Assembly (NCBI RefSeq): GCF_029962835.1
Contig: NC_080577.1
Location: forward strand, 3,534,001 to 3,598,000
Direction: 5' to 3'
DNA: 64,000 nucleotides
DNA from: Magnolia sinica
Lineage: Eukaryota > Streptophyta > Magnoliopsida > Magnoliales > Magnoliaceae
In this document: positions 13,091 through 23,301 of the stretch, one piece after another
Numbering within the stretch: the first letter of the stretch is position 1
How the letters are laid out: every line of letters starts with the position of its first letter
Program-made: the position numbers and the translations under genes
Notes under the pieces: generated by a model
Database searches by the model: none
What the model was told of the DNA's origin: nothing
What the model saw: the letters and a program-made list of their open reading frames with translations, nothing else

Positions 13091-13734
13091 TGTTGATAGA
13101 CGTCTTGATGTCATTGAGCAGACCTTGATGTCATTGAAGTCGGCTCGATGCCATTAGATTTTTCATACTTCCTTTGGTTGGTTGTTGAATATATTGGGTG
13201 CTTTTTCGATGACATCGAAGATCAAAGTTTGATGCTATCGAAGGTGGTTCAATGCAATTGAGAAAATTCGATTTTCATGTTTGGTCGCCAGAACGTTTTG
13301 GTATTAGTTTGATGCCATCGCAGTGTTGTCGATGTCAATGAATGTTAAGTTTCGTTGTCATTGAAGTATGTTTGATGTCATCGAACGATTTTATGCAGAT
13401 TTACATAGAGTTGCAAATTTACGGGATTTGTTTCTTATTTCGATTGTGATTCTTCCAAAGGTTATATATTTGAGTGTAATCGGGATTAGGAGGTATCTAA
13501 GGCTTTTTAATTTATTCCTAGGGTTTCAAGGGCTTGGAATGGAGATTTGAGGCTTGTTCGATTGGATATTCTCTCCATCTCTTATAATTTTCTACTTTCA
13601 CGATGTTTATTGTCGCTTTATGCCATAATTTTTTTGGCAAGAGTTTTTCCACGTTAAATTGGGTGTGTTTGCATTTGGTGTGATTAAATTACTCATCTTG
13701 ATTCATTTCTGTGTGCTTTTGCAGTCTCCCAACA
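13091..13734 (+). mobile_element. Solo LTR of a Ty1/copia element
   Basis: The 644-bp unit starts TGTTGATAG and ends CCCAACA. Identical 5-bp direct repeats AATGT lie just outside at 13086-13090 and 13735-13739, the target-site duplication expected of an LTR retrotransposon. The left half is built of degenerate 'gatgtcattgaa/gatgccatcgaa' words. The right half has the 'tttttccacgttaaa' block also found in the copia LTRs at 59 and 63.8 kb. No internal region is present, so it is a solo LTR left by LTR-LTR recombination. Strand follows the TG...CA orientation and shared blocks. Confidence 0.8.
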
Positions 13735-13739
13735 AATGT

Positions 13740-14644
13740 AATAGGCGCATCCGATGAACTGTGCGATCCGATTCACATTCTCCTGGTGAGGCGCTCGGTT
13801 AGTTGTCGGCACCCCTCTGTATGAATTAACCTAGTGAGTTTAGGGAGTCCATTCCTCTGGTCAAGTTTTCTACTTTCGCTTCATTTCTTTATCAACCTTT
13901 AGTTCTCAGTGATAGAATCGCTGTGCAAGGGCATCTCTATCTTATAGGGTTTCGAAGAATCCCCATCTAAGGTGGTACACATCAGATCAACCGTGTAAAT
14001 CAGTGAACTGTACTTAGCGCATTCCAACAAATCGTCATTCTTAGCCATTAGCCATAAACCGATATCCACGTGACGTTGGCCCTGCAGAGCTACTCGTTAG
14101 ACGGGCTGCTTGTTGCAGGAAACTGACGTCCCTTTCCTCCGGCCAGAGAATCTCGTTGATAGCAAACACGGACGGAAGCTACCTTGCACCTTCCTCCAGG
14201 TCTCAGCAAGTCAAGCACGCTTCGTTCTGGAAGTTCTACGGTCTAGCTGGTGCGCCATCTTGACCGGACCACCGTGATGTAACTGCAAAGACCGGACCAC
14301 CCAAACGGACTTCGGTTTCTTGTTACACCTGTTACAGGGACCTAAAGCTGCACATGGCCTACTTACGTGAAATCCAATACTTTCATCAGTTTCAGAAGCT
14401 CGTGTTATGTTGAGAGCCTAAATACAAAGTAGATTCAAGACTCAAATGAGCCACACTTTCAGAAAAAGTGGGGATTTAATGTTCACCATTGAAACCTTCC
14501 CATAGACTTACATATATTTTGGATCAGCCTTATATTTGTGTTTTCAAATCATCCTCTTGGGAATAACCTTACCAAGGGTTGGGTAGCATACAAACATTAG
14601 GTGAATTCCAGAAAAGTCCAAATAACAAGTATTTACGTACTCAC
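13740..14644. other. Intergenic, degraded module copies
   Basis: No gene seen. 14,340-14,600 is a left half of the high-copy module ('caaatgagccacactttc...cattgaaaccttcccatag'). The rest is unclassified. Confidence 0.5.
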
Positions 14645-15605
14645 CCTTTCCTGTGGTTCAACCTACTTGACACAAGTGGGCTCTCACTCAACTCGCGAGA
14701 AATTTGCGACTGTGGACCCCACCTTTTATCCAGCCTGTTTTTTGAAGCAATACATACTTAACTTGGGAACATAGACCTTCTCGTACGGACAGCGAATTTG
14801 AGAACGGAAATACCCCTCCCTTCCTTTCGAAGACTAGCGCTGACGCTCCTCCAACTGAGTATGAACGGCTCAAAAGAGAACAAAGTTACATGGCCCCACA
14901 ACTATGTATTTATTATATCCACAACGTTCATCCATATTTCGAGATCATATCGGTGCATTATCCAAAAGAAAAAAAATCATATCCAAAGATCAATTGGACC
15001 ACACCACAAAGAGCAGCGGGAAAACTGATTTTCACCGTTAAAACTTCTGTAGGGCTCACCATAACATTTATTTTCCATCCAATCTATTCATAAGGTCACA
15101 AAGGCCTGGATGAAGAGGGAAAAAATAAATAAATTCTTAATGATCCAAAACTTCTGTAACCCCTAAAAGGGTTTCAATGGTAGACGTTCAATTCCCCACC
15201 GCCTTTTACAGTGTGGTCCACTTGATAGTTAGAAATGTCTTATTTTTGGTCTCAAGCTTAATATGAGCTCTCCAAATAGATAGACGGTTTGGATATAACA
15301 CAGAGCTCATGATGGGACCCACAAAAGGCGGTGGGGATTACATTAGCAAAAAAGTAATAATAATAAATAAAAAAGGTATCTATAGCTATGGTGCTTTTTA
15401 TGGCTACGAATTATAACCGTAGCCATAGCCACAGGCCCTACTTTTTCGGTATGTCCTTTGATATGTATTGAAGGTCTTTCGATATGTACTTTGATATGTA
15501 TTGAAAGTCTTTTGATATGATTAAAAAAGGTTCAGAACTGTCCAACGAGTTTGCCTTAAAAATCCTGCAATTTTCGATACGTATCGAAGAGTATTTGATA
15601 TTTAT

Positions 15606-17440
15606 CGAAGGTATTTTTACCTATAGCTACGGATTATAACCGTAGCCATAACTGTATGCCGTGCCAGTCTATGCAATTTTTTATAAATTTTATTTTTTTA
15701 CATGGAGAACTTTATTCTACCAACAATTTTCTCTAATACATATTTATATAAATATGTATATGTAAGCATATAATTTTTTTTTTTATCTCTTTTAATTTAT
15801 TTCTTTGTCTATTTATTCAACAAGTATATCTCCTAAACTAGAATGATTTACTTAACGTACCACATATGATTTTGGGGTAGGAGAAGCTAATTTATTCAAA
15901 AAACCTAGTTATTTTCCAAGATTCCATCGGGTCGATGGTTGAAAATCCATTTCATTCACTTCGTGGTTAATTTCAATCACTTCACGGTCAAACTGGAAAT
16001 TTAGTTGGGCAAAAATGAAATTGAGCGAGGCAAACATGAAACTAGAAATTGATCGGGGCAAACATGAAATTCAGCGGGGCAAACATGAAATTGAGCGAGC
16101 GGGGCAAACATGAAATTAAGCGGGGCAAACTAGAAATTGAACAGGACAAACATGAAATTGAGCAGGGCAAACATGAGGTCTGTGTTAGGGACCAAATGCA
16201 TTTTATATAGGGGAGTGACTATGGGAGAGAGTCCACCCATTGTAGAACTTGAATCAGTGATTAAATCTTAATTTATTGAAATGCGTATGCCAACTTAATA
16301 TTTGTACTCACACTGAACATGAGCATCCTGCAATACAATTATCAAATAGGGTTTACAAATAATATTTGACGATTACAGATCATCTTCCTTTAAAAGAACC
16401 TTAGTGTATGCTCATTTGCACTGCATTACCGATTCGAAGACCCATGCGAAAAACCGTATCTTTTTCTTTCTTCAAAAATCCTTTCAAACCCTCCTCTTTT
16501 TGTTTTGGGGCAAACATGAAATTCAGTTCTCCATCGAAGGTATTTTTACCTATAGCTACGGATTATAACCGTAGCCATAACTGTAGGCCGTGCCAGTCTA
16601 TGCAATTTTTTATAAATTTTATTTTTTTACATGGAGAACTTTATTCTACCAACAATTTTCTCTAATACATATTTATATAAATATGTATATGTAAGCATAT
16701 AAATTTTTTTTTATCTCTTTTAATTTATTTCTTTGTTTATTTATTCAACAAGCATATCTCCTAAACTAGAATGTTTTACTTAACGTACCACATATGATTT
16801 TGGGGTAGGAGAAGCTAATTTACCCAAAAAATCTAGTTACTTTCTAAGATTCCATCGGGTCGATGGTTGAAAATCCATTTCATTCACTTCGTGGCTAATT
16901 TCAATCACTTCACGATCAAACTAGAAATTTAGTTGGGCAAAAATGAAATTGAGCGAGGCAAACATGAAACTAGAAATTGATCGGGGCAAACATGAAATTG
17001 AGCGGGGCAAACATGAAATTGAGCGAGCGGGGCAAACATGAAATTGAGCAGGGCAAACTAGAAATTGAACGGGGCAAACAAGAAATTGAGCAGGGCAAAC
17101 ATGAGGTCTGTGTTAGGGACCAAATGCAATTTATATAGGGGAGTGACTATGGGAGAGAGTCCACCCATTGTAGAACTTGAATCAGCGGTTAAATCTTAAT
17201 TTACTGAAATGCGTATGCTAACTTAATAGTTGTACTCGCATTGAACATGAGCATCCTGCGATACAATTATCAGATAGGGTTTACAAATAATATTTGACGA
17301 TTACAGATCATCTTTCTTTAAAAGAACCTTAGTGTATGCTCATTTACACTGCATTACCGATTCGAAGACTCATGCGAAAAATCCTATCTTTTTCTTTCTT
17401 CAAAAATCCTTTCAAACCCTCCTCTTTTTGTTTTGGGGGG
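15606..17440. repeat. 929-bp direct tandem duplication in foldback element 1
   Basis: Block 15,606-16,534 recurs at 16,535-17,440 in the same orientation with few differences. Anchors such as 'gtgccagtctatgc' lie 929 bp apart (15,661 and 16,590). Each copy includes a minisatellite cluster. The right arm has only one copy, so the duplication came after the palindrome formed. Confidence 0.85.
15990..16190. repeat. Minisatellite, ~24-bp unit (left arm)
   Basis: About eight imperfect copies of 'gcggggcaaacatgaaattga'-like units. The array recurs at 16,920-17,110 (second duplicate) and, reverse-complemented, at 17,830-18,060 in the right arm. Confidence 0.85.
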
Positions 17441-17829
17441 GGGGGGTTTAGCTTGTTAAAACAATCCACTGTCAATGCACACTCCACTATTAGCCACCCC
17501 TACTAGGAAATCAATACCAAGACCTCAATGTTGAAATGGGGTATCTTCACTTAGTCTACCACTTAAGATATGGTCCAGGGTGTAATCATTTCAAACCTTT
17601 AAGCATGTCTAGCAGTAATCCTATTATCGATTACACCAGTATGTATAATCAAAACTAGAAATAGAAACAAATTGCATAAAAACACTCAAAACTGTGTAAC
17701 CTATCTATCCATCGAGTCAATCGGTCGAAACGCTTTGATTGATCGGGTCGACATGTTAACTAAAGTTTTCGATATGTCGAAAACTCCAAAAATTGTCTAA
17801 ATTTTTTTGTCAAAAATTTAAATTTCTTT

Positions 17830-18060
17830 GATAACCTTCAACCTTCATGTTTTCCCCACTGAATTTCGTGTTTGCCCCGCTGAATTTCATGTCTACCCCA
17901 CTAAATTTCTAGTTTGCCCTGCTGAATTTCATGTTTGCCCTGCTCAATTTCTAGTTTGTCCTGCTGAATTTCTAGTTTGCCCCACTCAATTCATTTTTGC
18001 CTCACTGAATTTTTAGTTTGCCCCCGCTGAATTTCTAGTTTGCCCCGCTCAATTTCTATT
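17830..18060. repeat. Minisatellite, reverse-complement cluster (right arm)
   Basis: About ten units of 'tttgccccgctgaatttcta' type, the complement of the arrays at 15,990 and 16,920. Together they make the inner part of the inverted repeat. Confidence 0.85.
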
Positions 18061-19604
18061 TGACCATGAAATGAAGGGAATTGATTGTGAAATGCACGGA
18101 ATTGACTGTGAAGTGAAGGGAATTGACCGTGAAATGCATGGAATTGACCGTGAAGTGAAGGGGAATCACCAGGATTGACCATGAAATGCATGGAATTGAT
18201 CGCAAAGTAAATTAAATGAATGAAATTGACCGCGAACTGATTGAAATTGATCGAATTTTCGACCATCGACCTGATGGAATCTTTAAAAATAACGAGGTTG
18301 GTTGGCTAAAGTTAGCTTCTCCTACCCCAAAATCATATAGGATACGACAAGTAACTAATTTTGGTTTAGAAGATATTCTTGTCAAATGAATAAAGAAAGA
18401 AATGAAAAAAAGAGAGAAAAAAATTTATATGCCTATATATATATATTTATATAAATATGTATTAGAGAAAATTGTAGGTAGAATAAAGTTCTCATGTAAA
18501 AAAATAAATAAAAATAATAATAATATTTGCATAGACTGGCACGGACAACAGTTATGGCTACGGTTATAATCTGTAGCTATAGGTAAAATACCTTCAATAC
18601 ATATCGAATACTCTTCTATATGTATTAAAATTGCAGGATTTTTGAGGCAAACTCGCTGGACAGTTTTGGACCTTTTTCGATTATATCAAAAGACCTTCGA
18701 TACATATCGAAATACCTTTGATATATATCAAAGGACATATCAAAAAAGTACGGGCTATCGATTATAGCTAAGGTTATAATCCGTAGCAATAGGGAACCAG
18801 CTTTCAGAAGTCACATTTCTTTTGTGGGTCCCATCATGAGGTCTGTGTTATATCCAAACCGTCCATATATTTGGTGAGCTCATATTAAGGTTGAGATGAA
18901 AAATAAGATAATTCTATCTATCAAGTAGACCACACTGTAAAAGGCAATGGGGAATTGAATGTCTACCATTGAAACCCTTTTAGGAGTTATAGAAGTTTTG
19001 GATCATTATGAAATTTGTTTTTCCTCTTCATCCAGGTCTTTGTTACCCTATGAAAGAATTTAGATAGGGAGGATTTCTCACAACCATCACAGTGGGCCCC
19101 CAAAAAGTTTTTAATGGTTGACACTCATTCAACACTGTTTCCTATAATGTGGTACACTTGAGATTTGGACATACTTCATTTTTGGTCTCGTACCGTAAAA
19201 TGATGTGGAAAAATATATGGACGGCATGGATGAAAAGCATACATCATGGTGGGGCCCACAGACCACCGATCCACCGTTGGCTGGTGGCAGGGAAGTACCC
19301 AATCCGTTTCCGTGAAAGGAGGGGTATTTTCGTCCTCAAATTCGCTGTCCGTACGAGCAGTTCTAAGTTCCATAAAAGGTGGGGTCCACAGTCGCAAATT
19401 TCTTCTCAACCCACGTTAGCTGGAGAAATTGCCAGGAAAAGTGGATATCGTACGATATACAGTATTTAAAAGGAAACGCGCTTCGCGCCATGCTTTCACG
19501 CTGATTGACTTCAAAGACTTCCCCCTTTTGAATATGGGACAGTGCTCGGGCGAACTTTGATACTCATCCATAGTGTGTGATGTAGCGGTGGACCGGTGTT
19601 TCAT

Positions 19605-20055
19605 CGGACGCGGATTAGTGATACTCATTGCTGACTGACTATGATGTAAGTGTTGTATCCACACTGTCCGTCTATTTTTAGAGATTATTGTAGGACGTAA
19701 GTCCGAGTATGAGGTAAATCCAAAGCTCAAGTAGAACCCACCATTAAAAACAGCGAGGAGAGTTATGCCCACCATTAAAACCTTCCTATGTTTGTCATGA
19801 TGTTTATTTGATATCGAACATGTTCATAAGTTAACATAGACATGAAGAAGGGAAAACACAAATATCAACTTCTATAGCCCTTGAAAGTTTTCAAAGATAG
19901 GCGTTCAATTCTCACAGTTTTCTATGATGGGTCTACTCTAAGTTTGGATCTGACTTATTCTTTTGCTAATGCGTTAAAATAATCTTTCTAAAAAGATGAA
20001 CAGTGTGGATACAATAAATACATCATGGAGGGCTCACTTCAATAGGAAGTATGGC
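19605..20055. repeat. Copy of the high-copy hairpin module
   Basis: Starts 'cggacgcggatta', runs through the 'catccacactgtccgtctatttttag' and 'accttcctatgtttgtc' blocks, and ends with 'ggatacaataaatacatcatggagggc', the mirror of its start. It is a diverged full-length relative of the element at 30,385-30,801. Confidence 0.65.
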
Positions 20056-20129
20056 TACTCAACATGTAGCTAATGTGTGTTTGGTTCATCTGAGTGGGGG
20101 TTGATTATGTGTTACGCAGAAAATACCTT

Positions 20130-20349
20130 ACCCATACTGTGTGGGTTTCCCTCAATCCAAGTGTGATTGGCCTCCCCAATAGGTTAGAGATGGTAAATAA
20201 ACACTATAGTGGGATCTAGGATGCGTTTATTAGCGAGGGTTCAAATACCACTGTTTCCTGTGGTGTGGTCCACTTTAAATTTGGATCTACTTAAATTTTT
20301 GTATCACGTCTCACAATGAATTGAAAAAAAATGAACGGACAGCATGATA
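20130..20349. repeat. Left part of a hairpin module split by the LTR composite
   Basis: This module copy runs up to 'gaacggacagcatgata' and stops exactly at the start of LTR1. Its missing right end ('tgatatacaacaaatcatt', then 'ggtggcccccac') is found 18.8 kb away at 39,158-39,215, directly after LTR3. Read together, the two parts match the module consensus around 'gatggacggcatgg...acatcatggtggg'. The shared TGATA is the target-site duplication. Confidence 0.8.
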
Positions 20350-21587
20350 TGTTGCAAAAATATTGATTTTTATAAAATATATTTTAATAATAAAAAATAA
20401 TATATGATATATAAAGTTGTTTTGAAAAAACACCGTTTTGTGGGTTTTTAGGAATAGTCTTATATGAGAAAGGGAAGAGAAGAAAAAATAGTTTAAATAA
20501 AAATAGTGGAGTATTATAATATTTACTCACCTAGTCCAAGGACTATGGGCCTTGCGCACTGGAACACCCACGCTCGCGCTCGGGCTCAGTCTCGGTCACG
20601 GGCTCGTTGCGAGGGCGTGGGCATGTAAGGCAGTGTAGCTATAGAGGCGCTAGTGGCACACTTTGCACTTCGCACATGCACATCGTGTCGTAGAATGTCG
20701 CTCCCTTCGTGAGACGTGTGCGAGTCGCGGTGCGACTAAGTGGCTAAGACGGGTGACTGGTTGACAGAGAGACTAGAGGACCGGGAGAGAAATCCCTCAG
20801 TATATATAAAGGGACTGAAAAGAGCTGTTGCAGCAAAAACTGTAACAACTATGCCATTAGTGCAGAGACCAGCTGTAACTGTTGTATGGCTAGCCCAACA
20901 GCTAGAAAACGGCTAGCTGCTGTCTCACAACAGTCAGCACGCAGCAGATTAATGGCCATACACAATAGTAAAAAAACGGCCATAAAACGGCTAGTTTTCT
21001 AACAGTCAGAAATGACTTAATGGAATTTATGTCTCTGGACCATAACCCCCTAGCTACCATAGCCTATAAAATGAGGGCCTGGATGGGTTTCCAAACCATC
21101 TTACAACCCAATCCAGCACTACCATACGAATTGAGACAACTCACTACTCCTCTCTCTATACTCCAATAATTCCAGCAAGATAGCAACGGTTGAACATTTG
21201 CAAGAAGAACAGACCAGCGGTGTGGTCTAGAACGGTTCAACTAAACCAGTGACTGAAGACTTGACCAGTGCAGTGGTCTAAATCACAATTTTCTTTTTCT
21301 TTCTTTTGGGATTTTTCTTTTATTGTAGTTCTGCCAGACTGAGTGTAATAGAGTTCCAATAGGTGGGCCTTCGTGTTTGCTGAACGCAGACCCACACCAG
21401 GTTCGTCGTATCTTAGAAGCGATTTGCCTGTAACCCATCAACATACTCAATTCACTTGAGTAGGGGTGAATAATGCTTTAAGGACAGTATTTCAGACGTG
21501 CTTCAGCCTATCCATGTTTCAGATTTATTTGCAATTTTTGGTTTCCACATTATATAGAAATTATATTAATTTGTATAATTTCCAACA
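20350..21587 (+). mobile_element. LTR1, Ty1/copia long terminal repeat (1.24 kb)
   Basis: Starts TGTTGCAAAAATA and ends CCAACA. It is clearly the same family as the LTRs at 32,148-33,448 and 37,866-39,157. By eye it differs from them by about 7% in its first ~200 bp but about 15% in its last ~250 bp. Its left neighbour is a hairpin module with TGATA; its right neighbour is methyltransferase coding sequence, with no primer-binding site. It is therefore not a simple solo LTR and is probably a recombinant. Confidence 0.85.
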
Positions 21588-22336
21588 ACGTCGGCCTTGG
21601 GTATGAAAGAGAACATGTCTCCGGCAACAAACTCCACTTCTGGACAGCTGGGTGCTGTCTCTACCACATGAGGAAGATCTAGTACGGTACAGTTGATGTG
21701 GGGAAATGCCTTGGCGATGGACTGTAAGGTCGTGCCAATACCGCCTCCAATATCCACCAAAGACGTTAACCCTTGGAACACATCCCCATAGCCGTCGATC
21801 AAGGCTCGAACCACTGATCGGGCCCCACCAGCCACTGCGTTATTGAAGATGCCGTTGAGCTCAGGTTGTTTAGAAGCATAGGTCCACATTCTCTCTCCAT
21901 ACAGCCTCTCGAAGGCAGATATACCGGCCTTCCCTTGCATGCAAGAGCCTAATGTATGCCATGCAGATTAGCATTTCTCGTGCATCTGGAATCTGAACAA
22001 TGGTACTATGCTCTTCTCCTTGTTGATCAGGATGAATTTAGTGGCCGAGGTTGACCTGTATGATTCCTCCCCATCATCGGACCCTTCATTTTGGCCGGTG
22101 AAGAGCTGCATGTGCACCAAGTATCGCATGATCCGCCGGAGGATGTCGAGGTTGGTGGAAGGCGTCGGAAGTGAAGCCCCAAGTTGAGAAAGTTTTATGG
22201 GCCGCCCGTGGCCGTGGATCACCTCAGCTATTCCGGTTTCGACGGCACATTTGAGGACGAAGGAATCAATGGCTCCCAATGAATGGTTCCACGCAATTGC
22301 TTGGCCCACCAGCTCTTCTCTCTTAACATTCTCCAT
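21588..22336 (-). pseudogene. Truncated O-methyltransferase, norcoclaurine 6-OMT-like
   Basis: The reading frame starts at 22336 (MENVKREELVGQAIAWNHSL) and runs through the dimerisation region (LRRIMRYLVHMQLF) and SAM-binding motif I (LVDIGGGIG, codons ~193-201) to GDMFSFIPKADV. There LTR1 begins. This is a plant small-molecule OMT; the GDMF-FIPKAD stretch and the N-terminus recall (RS)-norcoclaurine 6-O-methyltransferase of benzylisoquinoline alkaloid synthesis. That substrate is inference from memory of the family. Two lesions are seen: an in-frame TAA at codon 123 (21968-21970), and loss of everything after about codon 249. The lost part includes the catalytic-His (HDW) region of a ~350-residue enzyme. 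No 3' half is seen beyond LTR1, where an unrelated repeat lies instead. Confidence 0.88.
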
Positions 22337-23301
22337 TTCTTAATTCCCCCTCCCGTTGGTGTACCGTACTTACATGGAAAAAGAAACAGGCAAGATTGGA
22401 ACTCAACCTACCCAACCTATAGTTCTGAAACTCAGTTACTCGACTCAAAATTCGATTGAGTCAACTTCAAAGGACCAGAAATCGAGCCAAGTCACTGTGA
22501 AACTCGGTAGCGAGCTTTGACATGGTTCAAAGTTCAAACTCTGCATGCAACCGCATGTACCAGTATGGTAGCAAATGTGTACAAGATCTGAGCCTTTCAT
22601 CAGGTCAGCCTCGCTGGTTAAATATTCTGGCCACTGCTTATATCCTCAGGTGGGCCACATTGTATTGAAATTTTTGTTTTGTACAGCGTGGCCCACCTGA
22701 GGAGTGAAACGACCGGAAATTTGGATCTAAGCAGTGTACCCACCTGATGGAAAGATGGACCTTAAAGATATGTTTATGCTGCCATGTGTTCCTGTAAAAT
22801 AATATAAAGAGGTTTTCTCGAATCCATCCCAATATACAGCAGTAAAATAAATCTTGAGTGATCTAGCCATTAGATTTGGTTTCTTTCAATGACCCAAACC
22901 GATTATTTGGTACGGCTCAGATGGGGATGCCCACTAAAACTCACAGATACAACCCTTCAAATACCCTTCAATCTCTCACACAGGTTATTGGGACCTTTCA
23001 CGTTTAAAACAAAATAGCCAAATTATCATACGGTTGAAATTAATCCAATTGAGAGTTTTTTTTTTTTTTTAATGACTTTCAACTTTATCATCAAAAGTGA
23101 GCCTAGTCAATATATAGGATTTGGATCATTAGAAGATGATCGAGATTCAAAGGCTAAAGTCCCAACCTATCATATTGCAATGGGCAAGTGGGATGTATTT
23201 CACATCATCGGCTCAATCGCAATCGCAATCACAATAGCCAATATCAATAGTAATAGCAATACGTAAGTGAGATGCATTCGAGCCAACCTATCTATATCAA
23301 A
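22337..23301. other. Upstream of OMT relic, repeat fragment
   Basis: Contains a small palindromic repeat at about 22,550-22,810 ('aggtgggccacattg...gcgtggcccacctga') and AT-rich DNA with a T-run at 23,057-23,071 and 'aatcgcaatcgcaatcaca' words at about 23,215-23,260. No gene recognised. The OMT promoter, if kept, would lie here. Confidence 0.5.

Larger units (their letters stand above)
14645..19443. mobile_element. Giant inverted-repeat (foldback) element 1
   Basis: Two long arms, about 14,645-16,190 and 17,830-19,443, are reverse complements of each other in the same block order: 'aaatttgcgactgtggacc', 'gtacggacagcgaatttgag', a hairpin module, 'tttgatatgtat' words, 'ctacggttataa', 'gtctatgcaaat', and finally a minisatellite. 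Arm identity varies by block and looks about 80-90%. The left arm is lengthened by a 929-bp tandem duplication that is absent on the right. No transposase or other gene lies inside. The ends are only approximate and no target duplication was found. It could be a foldback or Mutator-like non-autonomous element, or a chromosomal inverted duplication. Confidence 0.7.

Noticed and set aside
15990-18060. CRISPR-like regular short repeats
   Set aside because: Units are contiguous with no unique spacers, occur in mirrored clusters, and the genome is a plant; it is a minisatellite.
20350-21587. LTR1 as an ordinary solo LTR
   Set aside because: TGATA on its left is not repeated on its right (ACGTC), and its two flanks belong to different loci.
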